From Bradyrhizobium diazoefficiens (GTDB taxonomy: Bacteria > Pseudomonadota > Alphaproteobacteria > Rhizobiales > Xanthobacteraceae), in contig NZ_JAFCJE010000003.1 of NCBI RefSeq assembly GCF_018131185.1, forward strand, positions 620,001 through 684,000: 64,000 bases of DNA, written 5' to 3'. The position numbers and the translations under genes were made by a program. Below are positions 55,335 to 64,000 of the stretch, piece by piece (the first letter of the stretch is position 1; the number at the start of each line of letters is the position of its first letter). The notes under the pieces are model-generated. The model was not told the origin of the DNA. It did not search any database and saw only the letters and a list, made by a program, of their open reading frames with translations.

Positions 55335-55397
55335 AAATGAGAGAGCTGTGCCGGCCATACGTCGTGATGCGATCAAAAGCTCGAAGCGAGCGCGGAG

Positions 55398-57467
55398 CTA
55401 CACCGCGCCATCCCCCCACCCGATCTTCTCCTTCAAGAACCGGAAGCCGATCACCTCGAAGCCTGCGCGCTCCTTGTTGTCCTTGCCGTAGCCGTGACCG
55501 CCGGCTGCCGGCTCGTAGAACCAGGCCTCATAGCCCATCGTCTGCAGCTTGGCGGCCATCTTGCGCGCGTGGCCGGGATGGACGCGGTCGTCGCGCCGTG
55601 TGGTGGCGATCAGGATTGGCGGATAGGTCTGGCCGTCCTTCACGTTGTGATAGGCCGAGTAGGTCTTCAGCCAGTCCCACTCTTCGGGCTTGTCGGGGTC
55701 GCCATACTCGGCGATCCAGCTCGCGCCCGCCAGCAGCTTGGTGTAGCGGCGCATGTCGATCAGCGGGATGGTGCAGAACAGCGCGCCGAAGCGCTCGGGA
55801 TAGCGCACCAGCATGTTGGTGATGAGGATGCCGCCGTTCGATCCGCCTTGCGCGGCGATGCGCTTTGCGCTCGTCACGCCGCGGCGTACGAGATCGGCGG
55901 CGACCGCGGCGAAATCGTCATGCGAGAGTTTCTTGCCGGCGAGCCGGCCGGCATCGTGCCAGCGCGTGCCGAACTCGCCGCCGCCGCGCAAATTCGCCTG
56001 CACCGTGGTGCCGCCGCGCTCCAGCCAGAGCTTGCCCAGCGAGGAATTGTAATACGGCTTCACGGCAATAGCGAAGCCGCCATAGGCGCTCATATAGACC
56101 GGCGCATCGCCGGTCTCGCCCGCCGGACCGGTCTGGACATAGGGAATGCGCTCGCCGTCGATCGAGATCGCCTCGTGCTGCGTCACCACGAGGCCGTCTG
56201 AGGTGAAAATCTTCGGCGCCTGCTTCAGCACGACCGGGCTTGCGACGCCACGTTCGAGCAGCAGCAGCGACGGCGGCGTGAGCGGGTCCTGCACATTGGC
56301 GAGCAGATCGCCATTGCTCTCGCTGGGATGACGGTCGAACGGCCAGACGTCGACGACGCCGATTTCCGGCAGGCCGCCAAGCGTTGCGCGGCTCCAGCCG
56401 GCCGCGGAGGGTGTGCAGACCTCGAAGCGCGGCCTGAGCTCGTCGAGAATCGACAGCACGAGCTTGCCGGCGGCCCAGAACAGGCCTTGCAGCGCGCGCC
56501 GCGGCGCCGGCTCGAACAGCACGGTGAAATCGCGGCTGCCGGCAAGGAACGCCGAGAGCGAGATGCCGAGCACGGTGTCGGTGGCGTAGGTCCGCCCCTG
56601 CACAGGCCAGTCCTTGCGCAGCTTCATCGCGAACCAGTCGCCATGGGCCTGCATCCAGACGCCGGTCGGCATATCGAGCTTCGTCATGCGACCGGCCGCA
56701 TCACGCAGCCAGATGGCGTGATTGAAGAAGTCGATCTGGTCGACGATCCAGACCCGCGGTTCAGGTCCGGTGTCGTCGGCCATGCCATAGATGGTCATGT
56801 GATCGGCGGTGGTCTCGATGATCGTTTGCGCCTGACCGACAGGCTGGCCGCGCCGCCACAGCCGAACCGTTCGCGCATAACCCGAGCTCGTCGCCATGCC
56901 CTCGCCATGCGCGCTCGACAGCAGCAACGTGTCGGCATCGATCCAGTCGACGCCACCCTTCGCTTCCGGCAGGCTGAAGCCGCCTGTGACAAAACTCTTC
57001 GCAACGAGGTCGAACTCCCGCAACGTCACCGCGTCGCTGCCGCCGCGAGACAGGCTCAACATGGCACGTGAGCTTCCCGGCATGGTGGCAATCCCGCTGA
57101 GAAGCCAGTCCTCGCCTTCGCTCGCTGCGAGCTTGTCGATATCCAGCATGGTCTCCCATGCGGGGCTCGCCTTGCGAAACTCCGTCATCGTCGTGCGCCG
57201 CCACAGGCCGCGCGAATTGGTGGCGTCCTTCCAGAGATTATGCAGATCGGTGCCGCGCCGGCTGACATAGGGAATGTTGTCCGGGCGGTCGTAGATCGCA
57301 GCGAGGATGTCGCGGTCGTGCTCGAAGGCTCTCCCGCCGAACGCCTGCAGCGTCAGTTGGTTCTGCCGCTCGACGAAATCGAGCGCTTGCTTGCCCTCGA
57401 TCTCCTCCAGCCACAGAAAGGGATCGTCGTCGGGAGCGCTGAGCGTGGGCCTGTCGTCGACGGTCAT
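55398..57467 (-). CDS. Prolyl oligopeptidase family (S9) serine peptidase
   Basis: From ATG 57467 the product has 689 residues, the size of prolyl oligopeptidases. The first ~430 residues form the propeller-type cap, followed by an alpha/beta-hydrolase domain with Ser543 (GGSNGG), Asp626/627 (RRDDRVH) and His658 (GGHGYG). It cleaves short peptides, usually after Pro or basic residues. No signal peptide is seen, so it is probably cytosolic. GGAG lies eight bases before 57467. The same frame stays open to 58928 across the divergent MFS gene by chance; that part is antisense and not coding. Confidence 0.9.
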   Translation of the reverse strand: MTVDDRPTLSAPDDDPFLWLEEIEGKQALDFVERQNQLTLQAFGGRAFEHDRDILAAIYDRPDNIPYVSRRGTDLHNLWKDATNSRGLWRRTTMTEFRKASPAWETMLDIDKLAASEGEDWLLSGIATMPGSSRAMLSLSRGGSDAVTLREFDLVAKSFVTGGFSLPEAKGGVDWIDADTLLLSSAHGEGMATSSGYARTVRLWRRGQPVGQAQTIIETTADHMTIYGMADDTGPEPRVWIVDQIDFFNHAIWLRDAAGRMTKLDMPTGVWMQAHGDWFAMKLRKDWPVQGRTYATDTVLGISLSAFLAGSRDFTVLFEPAPRRALQGLFWAAGKLVLSILDELRPRFEVCTPSAAGWSRATLGGLPEIGVVDVWPFDRHPSESNGDLLANVQDPLTPPSLLLLERGVASPVVLKQAPKIFTSDGLVVTQHEAISIDGERIPYVQTGPAGETGDAPVYMSAYGGFAIAVKPYYNSSLGKLWLERGGTTVQANLRGGGEFGTRWHDAGRLAGKKLSHDDFAAVAADLVRRGVTSAKRIAAQGGSNGGILITNMLVRYPERFGALFCTIPLIDMRRYTKLLAGASWIAEYGDPDKPEEWDWLKTYSAYHNVKDGQTYPPILIATTRRDDRVHPGHARKMAAKLQTMGYEAWFYEPAAGGHGYGKDNKERAGFEVIGFRFLKEKIGWGDGAV

Positions 57468-57674
57468 GAACGAAACTCCGGGAAATCGCGGCGGATAGGA
57501 TTTGATCGAGCGCAAGCCGTCAAGTGCGCGGGCCGCTATCATCCGTCCGATTGCGTCAGAGGCATGGCCTGCGCCCGTTTGCGCCGGTTGTCCGCCCACC
57601 CGTGTCCCTCCATAGTGCCGGGAATCAACAAACCTTCGTGAGCCCTTGAAAGTATCTCGGGGCCGGAAAAGCCG

Positions 57675-58922
57675 ATGCTTGACGTGACTGCAACCGATGA
57701 ACTCGCCGACGACGCGCGCGCGCGTGCCAACGTGGTGCGCCTTGCCGCCGCGCAGGCGCTGACCGGCGCCAATTCGGCGGTGATCTTCGCCACCGGCTCG
57801 ATCGTCGGTGCGACGCTGGCGCCCGACATGTCGCTCGCGACGGTGCCGCTGTCGATGTACGTCGTCGGGCTTGCTGCCGGCACGCTGCCGACCGGCGCGA
57901 TCTCGCGCCGCTTCGGCCGCCGCTGGGCTTTCGTCATCGGCACCGGCTGCGGTGTCCTCACCGGCGTGCTCGGCTCGCTCGCGATCCTGCACGGTTCGTT
58001 CGCGCTGTTCTGCATCGCGACCTTCCTCGGCGGCCTCTACGGCTCCGTGGCGCAGTCCTATCGCTTCGCCGCCGCCGACGGCGCCAGCGCGGCCTACCGG
58101 CCCAAGGCCGTGTCCTGGGTGATGGCGGGCGGCGTGTTCGCCGGCGTGCTCGGACCGCAGCTCGTGCAATGGACCATGGATGTCTGGCAGCCCTATCTGT
58201 TCGCCTTCAGCTTCCTGGTGCAGGCCGCGGTGGCACTGGTCGCGATGGGCATCGTTGCCGGCGTCGATATGCCGAAGCCCGCGCCGGCCGATCTGCGTGG
58301 CGGCCGGCCGTTGTTCACCATCGTGACGCAGCCGCGCTTCATCGCCGCGGCGCTGTGCGGCATCATCTCCTACCCCATGATGAATCTGGTGATGACCTCG
58401 GCGCCGCTCGCCATGAAGATGTGCGGTCTGTCCGTGTCCGATTCCAATTTCGGCATTCAATGGCACATCGTCGCCATGTACGGGCCGAGCTTCTTCACCG
58501 GCGCGCTGATCGCCCGCTTCGGTGCGCCGAAAATCGTGGCCGCAGGACTGCTGCTGGAAGCTGGCGCCGCCGGCATCGGCCTCTCCGGTCTCACCGCGAT
58601 GCATTTCTGGGCGACGCTGGTCGTGCTGGGCGTGGGGTGGAATTTCTCCTTCATCGGCGCCTCCGCTCTGGTGCTGGAGACGCACCGGCCGCAGGAGCGC
58701 AACAAGGTTCAGGCCTTCAACGATTTCCTGGTGTTCGGCATGATGGCGATCGGCTCGTTCTCCTCGGGCCAGTTGCTCGCCAATTACGGCTGGTCGGCGG
58801 TGAATCTGGTGGTGTTTCCGCCGGTGGTGCTGGGCCTTGCCGTGCTCTCGCTGGTCTCGTGGGCCCGCCGCCGCAAGGCGCGGCTGGAGGCAGCCATGGG
58901 CGAGTTCCCGGACGCGGTGTAA
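57675..58922 (+). CDS. MFS transporter
   Basis: The 415-residue carrier has twelve helices. The first halves of MFS motifs are visible (GAISRRFGRRWAFVIGT in loop 2-3, TFLGGLYGSVAQSYRFAAAD in helix 4). It has a Gly/Ala-rich central hinge and the second-half GALIARFGAPKIVAAG. The YbfB/NreB-like group includes metal and drug exporters, but the substrate is not determined. It is divergent from the S9 peptidase. Confidence 0.82.
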   Translation: MLDVTATDELADDARARANVVRLAAAQALTGANSAVIFATGSIVGATLAPDMSLATVPLSMYVVGLAAGTLPTGAISRRFGRRWAFVIGTGCGVLTGVLGSLAILHGSFALFCIATFLGGLYGSVAQSYRFAAADGASAAYRPKAVSWVMAGGVFAGVLGPQLVQWTMDVWQPYLFAFSFLVQAAVALVAMGIVAGVDMPKPAPADLRGGRPLFTIVTQPRFIAAALCGIISYPMMNLVMTSAPLAMKMCGLSVSDSNFGIQWHIVAMYGPSFFTGALIARFGAPKIVAAGLLLEAGAAGIGLSGLTAMHFWATLVVLGVGWNFSFIGASALVLETHRPQERNKVQAFNDFLVFGMMAIGSFSSGQLLANYGWSAVNLVVFPPVVLGLAVLSLVSWARRRKARLEAAMGEFPDAV

Positions 58923-58925
58923 CCG

Positions 58926-58981
58926 CATGATCCCGAAAAGTGCGAAGCGGTTTTGAAGCGGTTTTCGGGAAAGATCAGGCG
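58926..58981. repeat. Palindromic repeat (GCATGATCCCGAAAAG...TTTTCGGGAAAGATCAGGC)
   Basis: The arms GATCCCGAAAA and TTTTCGGGAAAGATC are imperfect inverted copies around GTGCGAAGCGGTTTTGAAGC. It starts four bases after the MFS stop. It is a type common in Rhizobiales genomes, and no second copy was found in this window. Confidence 0.65.
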
Positions 58982-59060
58982 CCTAAGTGGCAGGAGGCTG
59001 TCAGCAACGTCGACGCTTCGATCGCTGTCGAAGTGATTTTCTGGTGAAGGCTAGTTAGAT

Positions 59061-59187
59061 GTCGTCATGGCCGGGCTTGTCCCGGCCATCCACGTCTTGG
59101 ACGCGCGGATCGAAGAACGTGGGATGCCCGGGACATAGGCGAGCGGAAGCGACGCCGTCCTTCAGACGGCCATGCCCGGCCGTGACG
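59061..59187. repeat. Composite palindromic repeat, family C-like
   Basis: ATGGCCGGG-CTTGT-CCCGGCCAT forms a strong hairpin at the left. The right end GGCCATGCCCGGCCGTGAC is complementary to the left end. It ends just before the GGAG ribosome site of the next MFS gene. Confidence 0.75.
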
Positions 59188-59199
59188 GAGTAAGCGGTG

Positions 59200-60435
59200 A
59201 TGCTCGATAATCCTCAGCAGCCTCCAACTGACGAATCCTCCCTCCGCTACCAAGGCTGGCGCATCGTCGCGGTCTGCTTCCTGCTTGCGACCTTCGGCTG
59301 GGGGCTCGGCTTCTATGGCCAGAGCGTCTACGTAGCCGAGCTCCAGCGCGCGCGGGGCTGGCCGGCCTCGCTGATCTCCGCAGGGACCACGTTTTTCTAT
59401 CTGTTCGGCGCGCTGCTCGTCGTGTTCGTCGGAGAAGCCGTGCGGAAATACGGTCCGCGCCTCTGCCTGATCGCCGGCACGCTGGCGATGGCGGCGGCGG
59501 CCGTTGCGATCGGCGCGGTGCGCGAGCCATGGCAGCTTTATCTCGCCAATGCCGTGCTCGCCTTCGGCTGGGCCGGCACCAGCCTTGCCATGATCACCAA
59601 CACGATCAGCCTGTGGTTCGACCACAAGCGCGGCATGGCGATCAGCCTGGCGCTGAACGGCGCCAGCTTTGGCGGCATCGTCGGCGTGCCGCTGCTGGTG
59701 ACGCTGATCGGCCATATCGGCTTTGCCAGCGCGATGTATGCCGCCTCCGGTGCCATGCTGGTGCTCCTGCTGCCGGTGATCCTGCTCGTCGTCGGCCGGC
59801 CGCCGGATCACCACGGCTGGCACGCGGCGACGAAGGCGAAGCCGCAATCATCGGCGGAGATCCGGACCGCTGCGCTACGCGATGTCGGCTTCCTCACGGT
59901 GACGATTGCCTTTGCGCTTGTGCTGTTCGCGCAGGTCGGCTTCATCGTGCATCTGATCTCGTTCCTCGATCCCGTGATCGGCCGCGAGCGCGCCGCGGTT
60001 GCGGTCGCGGTGCTGACCGCGATGGCCGTGGTCGGCCGCGTACTGTTCTCTCTGGTGATCGACCGCCTCAATCAGCGGCTGGCCTCCGCGCTGTCGTTCC
60101 TCAGCCAGGCGGCGGCGCTTCTGGTCGTCATCAATCTGCACAACGACTATGTGCTGATCGCAGCCTGTGCGGTGTTTGGCTTCTCCGTCGGCAATCTCAT
60201 CACGCTGCCGTCGCTGATCGTGCAGCAGGAATTCGACAGCGCCTCGTTCGGCGTGCTGATCAGCCTCAACACCGCGATCAACCAGGTGACGTATGCGTTC
60301 GGCCCCGGCGTCGTCGGGGCCTTGCGCGATTGGTCTGGTGGCTATTCGCTGCCGTTCTATCTCTGCATCGCGCTGGAGCTCGCGGCCGCGGCGCTGATCA
60401 TGGTGCGGGGAACGCCACCCGCCAAGTTGAAATAG
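59200..60435 (+). CDS. MFS transporter, monocarboxylate/oxalate-formate antiporter-like
   Basis: The 411-residue, twelve-helix carrier starts MLDNPQQPPTDESS, then helix 1 GWRIVAVCFLLATFGWGLGFYGQSV. It has EAVRKYGPRLCLIAGTLAM in loop 2-3 and helix 4 GWAGTSLAMITNTISLWFDHKRGMAISLALNGASFGG, as in the oxalate/formate and monocarboxylate antiporter group. ATG 59200 follows GGAG by nine bases; GTG 59197 immediately upstream is also possible. A monocarboxylate or aromatic acid substrate is inferred. Confidence 0.85.
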   Translation: MLDNPQQPPTDESSLRYQGWRIVAVCFLLATFGWGLGFYGQSVYVAELQRARGWPASLISAGTTFFYLFGALLVVFVGEAVRKYGPRLCLIAGTLAMAAAAVAIGAVREPWQLYLANAVLAFGWAGTSLAMITNTISLWFDHKRGMAISLALNGASFGGIVGVPLLVTLIGHIGFASAMYAASGAMLVLLLPVILLVVGRPPDHHGWHAATKAKPQSSAEIRTAALRDVGFLTVTIAFALVLFAQVGFIVHLISFLDPVIGRERAAVAVAVLTAMAVVGRVLFSLVIDRLNQRLASALSFLSQAAALLVVINLHNDYVLIAACAVFGFSVGNLITLPSLIVQQEFDSASFGVLISLNTAINQVTYAFGPGVVGALRDWSGGYSLPFYLCIALELAAAALIMVRGTPPAKLK

Positions 60436-60459
60436 ACGCGGCGGCGCCTCAACAAACTC

Positions 60460-60542
60460 CGTCATTGCGAGCGCAGCGAAGCAATCCAGAGTCTTGCCGT
60501 GGAGGGATGGATTGCTTCGTCGCTTCGCTCCTCGCAATGACG
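60460..60542. repeat. Intergenic palindromic repeat, family A, copy 2
   Basis: It begins CGTCATTGCGAGCGCAGCG and ends CGCTCCTCGCAATGACG, closely matching 8894-8979. The inner arms AGCAATCCAG and GGATTGCTTCG pair. It lies between the convergent MFS and VOC genes. Confidence 0.85.
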
Positions 60543-60557
60543 AGGAGAGAGCGGAGA

Positions 60558-61052
60558 TCACCCCTCCCGCTGCTTCAGCAAACCCTCCACATCCAGACGC
60601 TTGGTGAACATCGCGAGCTTGCCATCCGGCCCGAACGGCCATTGCTCCCTGGGCTTGTCCCAATACAGCTCCACGCCGTTCTGGTCGGGATCGCGCAAAT
60701 ATAGCGCCTCGCTCACGCCGTGATCGCTGGCGCCGTCCAGCGCAATGCCGGCCGTGAGCACGCGGTGCAGCGCGTCCGCCAGCGCCGGCCGCGTTGGATA
60801 GAGAATCGCGGTGTGATAGAGCCCGGTCGCATCCGGCGGCGGCGGCGAGCCGCCCTTGCTCTCCCAGGTGTTGAGCCCGATGTGGTGATGATAGCCGCCG
60901 GCCGAGATGAAGGCCGCGCCCGAGCCCATCTTCTGCATCAGCTCGAAGCCGAGCACGCCGCAATAAAAGCCGAGCGCGCGATCGAGGTCGGCAACCTTGA
61001 GGTGGACGTGGCCGATCCGTGTGCCGGCGGCGACGGCTTGATTCTGCGACAT
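60558..61052 (-). CDS. VOC-family protein, CatE-like extradiol dioxygenase fold
   Basis: From ATG 61052 the product has 164 residues, one pair of VOC modules. GHVHLKVADLDRALGFY supplies the first His, GLYHTAILYP the second and ELYWDKP the Glu of the expected metal triad; YHHHIGLNTW resembles CatE-type catechol 2,3-dioxygenases. Those enzymes are usually about twice as long, so the true activity may differ (isomerase, lyase or a dimeric dioxygenase). GGAG lies seven bases before the ATG. Confidence 0.83.
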   Translation of the reverse strand: MSQNQAVAAGTRIGHVHLKVADLDRALGFYCGVLGFELMQKMGSGAAFISAGGYHHHIGLNTWESKGGSPPPPDATGLYHTAILYPTRPALADALHRVLTAGIALDGASDHGVSEALYLRDPDQNGVELYWDKPREQWPFGPDGKLAMFTKRLDVEGLLKQREG

Positions 61053-61161
61053 GTAGCTGCTCCGTTGATGAACTCCACATAGGGCGGGCCTCGGGTTGGC
61101 GCTATTGCCCATCGCGAAACCCATCGTTTCCCGATGCGCCATTGCGCATCAGGATGGGAAA

Positions 61162-61707
61162 CTAGGCCAGTTCCCGCACTTCGCCCTCGGGCAGCTCGAA
61201 CTCGAAGGTGTTCAGCGTCATCGACACCATCGTGTAATAGCCGCACAGGCCGATCACCTCGACGATGCCGCGCTCGCCGAGCAGCTTCACCGCCTCATCA
61301 TAGAGGCCCTTCTCGACGCCGTGGCCCTCATGCAAGGATTTCGCGAGATCGTAGATCATCTTGCCCTTGGGATCGTCGAACTCAGGCGTGCGGCGGTCGC
61401 GGATCGCGTCGATGATTTTCAGGTCCATGCCGCCGGCAAGCGCGAGGCGCTTGTGCGCGTACCATTCGTAATGCGCGGTCCAGTGCCGCGCCGTCACCAG
61501 GATCGCGATCTCCGAAAGCCTGGCGGGAAAGATCGTGTCGTACCGCATCACCTCGCCGAGCCGTGTGGCGTGCCGTGCCATCTCCGGACTGTTGAGCCAG
61601 GCCATCATCGGCGCCGGCGGCTTGCCGCGCTTGCCCGCGATCGACTCGTCATAGGTCTGGCGCTGGCTCTCGTTCATTTCGCCAGGCGAAAGAAGCTTCA
61701 GGCGCAT
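61162..61707 (-). CDS. Carboxymuconolactone decarboxylase-like protein
   Basis: The 181-residue helical protein starts MRLKLLSPGEMNESQRQTYD, with LSEIAILVTARHWTAHYEW and HKRLALAGGMDLKIIDAIRDRR. This is the CMD/AhpD-like helical hairpin, but without the CxxC pair of AhpD peroxidases. A decarboxylase or isomerase-type role in aromatic or acid catabolism is therefore more plausible than antioxidant activity. GAGG lies eight bases before ATG 61707. It is divergent from an acyl-CoA dehydrogenase and follows the VOC gene by 109 bases. Confidence 0.83.
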   Translation of the reverse strand: MRLKLLSPGEMNESQRQTYDESIAGKRGKPPAPMMAWLNSPEMARHATRLGEVMRYDTIFPARLSEIAILVTARHWTAHYEWYAHKRLALAGGMDLKIIDAIRDRRTPEFDDPKGKMIYDLAKSLHEGHGVEKGLYDEAVKLLGERGIVEVIGLCGYYTMVSMTLNTFEFELPEGEVRELA

Positions 61708-61845
61708 TGTCGTTTCCTCTTTGTTTTTCAAGCACCGCCACGACCGCGACTATAGCCGATGCACGGGTACGGAAGTGGTTGAATTCCGCGGGGCGATGGC
61801 CCAGAGTCGCGCCCAACAAGCCGATTTTGACTGATGGAAACGACC

Positions 61846-63045
<1,200 letters not shown>

Positions 63046-63052
63046 ATGCACC

Positions 63053-63129
63053 ATCGTTCCGGGGCGATGCGCAGCATCGAACCCGGAACCTCGAGATTCC
63101 GGGTTCACGCTTCGCGCGCCCCGGAATGA
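63053..63129. repeat. Intergenic palindromic repeat, family B, copy 3
   Basis: ATCGTTCCGGGGCGATGCG at the left and CGCGCGCCCCGGAATGA at the right are inverted. The inner CCCGGAACCTCGAG and GATTCCGGG arms match copy 2 at 20795. It sits between two dehydrogenase genes and ends 40 bases before the next start codon. Confidence 0.85.
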
Positions 63130-63168
63130 CAGCAACAAACATTCCGCCAGACGTTAGAGACTTAAGCC

Positions 63169-64000
63169 ATGGCCCTCGTCCTCACCGAAGAACAATCGAT
63201 GCTCCGCGACTCAGCGCGCGGGCTGATCAGCGACAAGGCGCCGGTGTCGCACCTGCGCCATTTGCGCGACAGCAAGGATCGCACCGGCTTCTCCAAGGAG
63301 CTATGGCATTCCTTCGCTGAGATGGGCTTTGCCGGCCTGTTGGTGCCGGAGGAGTTCGGCGGCAGCGGGCTCGGCTATGTCGAAGCCGGTGTCGTGATGG
63401 AGGAGATCGGCCGAACGCTGATGCCCTCGCCGTTTCTCGCGACCTCAGTGGTCGCGGCTTCCGCGCTGAACCGCGGCGGCAGTGCCGCGCAGAAATCGGA
63501 CTATCTGCCCAAGATCGCGAGCGGTTCGCTGCTCGCGACGCTCGCGGTCGACGAGGGCGCAAAGCATCGCCCGCTGCAGACGAGCTTGCAAGCCGTGCGT
63601 GCCGGCAACGGCTTCAAGCTCTCGGGCGCCAAGGCGCTGGTCGTTGACGGCCACGTCGCCGATCTCGTGATCGTTGCCGCGCGCACCGCGGGCTCCGCAG
63701 GAGAGCGTGACGGCCTGACGCTGTTCCTGGTCAACCCCAAGGCCAAGGGCGTCGCGATCGAACGCACCATCATGGTCGATGCCCACAATGCGGCGCGGAT
63801 CGAACTCGCCAATGTCGAGGTCAATGCCGACAGCGTGCTCGGCGAAGTCGATCAGGGTGCCGCTCTGCTCGACGGCGTGCTCGATATCGGCCGCGGCGCG
63901 GTCGCCGCAGAGATGGTCGGCCTCAGCGAGGAGGTCTTCAACCGAACCGTCGAGTACCTCAAGAACAGGAAGCAGTTCGGCAAGCTGATCGGCGAATTCC
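63169..64000 (+). CDS. Acyl-CoA dehydrogenase (3' end outside window)
   Basis: It starts MALVLTEEQSMLRDSARG and stays open to the window end (277 codons seen). It has EMGFAGLLVPEEFGGSGLGY of the N-terminal domain, and the beta domain runs to about residue 215 with weaker flavin-loop conservation (LAVDEGAKHR). The start of helix G/H contains KNRKQFGKLIGEF. It is probably the partner subunit of the dehydrogenase at 61846 in an alpha2beta2 complex; in such pairs one chain often keeps the catalytic base. The ribosome site is weak (TAGAGAC). Confidence 0.85.
   Translation, partial: MALVLTEEQSMLRDSARGLISDKAPVSHLRHLRDSKDRTGFSKELWHSFAEMGFAGLLVPEEFGGSGLGYVEAGVVMEEIGRTLMPSPFLATSVVAASALNRGGSAAQKSDYLPKIASGSLLATLAVDEGAKHRPLQTSLQAVRAGNGFKLSGAKALVVDGHVADLVIVAARTAGSAGERDGLTLFLVNPKAKGVAIERTIMVDAHNAARIELANVEVNADSVLGEVDQGAALLDGVLDIGRGAVAAEMVGLSEEVFNRTVEYLKNRKQFGKLIGEF

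Noticed and set aside
57468..58928. Long minus-strand open frame continuing the S9 peptidase for about 490 codons
   Set aside because: It runs antisense through a well-formed MFS gene. Its translation is His/Arg/Gly-rich with no domain, and the peptidase has its own ribosome site and usual length from 57467.

Overview
The window is about 64 kb of GC-rich chromosomal DNA. Its acyl-CoA-based catabolism, peptide and branched-chain amino acid ABC systems, sox genes and many short palindromic intergenic repeats suggest an alphaproteobacterium of the Bradyrhizobium/Rhodopseudomonas type. No rRNA, tRNA, CRISPR array, integrase or transposase was seen. This identification is an inference from gene content and repeat types. 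All calls come from reading the sequence; no database search was possible.

Layout: (1) 1-5.3 kb: the 3' part of an autotransporter adhesin, an orphan MlaD-like protein and an NDP-forming acyl-CoA ligase. (2) 5.5-13.8 kb, a cell-surface block: three family 2 glycosyltransferases, a class GN sortase with its VIT/vWA target ending in an LPKTA sorting signal, and an HTH regulator with an unrecognised C-terminal domain. (3) 13.9-24.5 kb, an acid catabolism block: AMP-forming CoA ligase, two acyl-CoA dehydrogenases, a glutathione transferase, an AraC regulator, a beta-keto acid cleavage enzyme and a biotin-dependent acyl-CoA carboxylase (beta and alpha subunits). (4) 24.7-34.1 kb: a CREST-family membrane hydrolase with tandem operator-like palindromes, then a long minus-strand run of an Fe-dependent alcohol dehydrogenase or maleylacetate reductase, a CoA ligase and a complete peptide-type ABC importer.

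(5) 34.4-47.9 kb: an RND efflux pair, a branched-chain amino acid-type binding protein, a MAPEG protein, an AttEFGH-like ABC locus with a lipocalin-like AttH, and two MFS carriers. (6) 48.1-54.3 kb: a small acidic protein, a persulfide dioxygenase-rhodanese fusion and a sox cluster in the order soxX-Y-Z-A-K-B-dsrE, with no soxCD in view. (7) 54.6-64 kb: a DUF938 methyltransferase, an S9 peptidase, two MFS carriers, a VOC protein, a carboxymuconolactone decarboxylase-like protein and two acyl-CoA dehydrogenases, the last cut by the window end.

Several repeat families fill the intergenic gaps. Some sit inside operons and end within a few bases of the next gene's Shine-Dalgarno sequence. The best candidates for follow-up are the sortase/target/glycosyltransferase block, the soxCD-less sox cluster with its DsrE and persulfide dioxygenase genes, the BKACE-carboxylase pathway, and the palindrome-controlled CREST gene.
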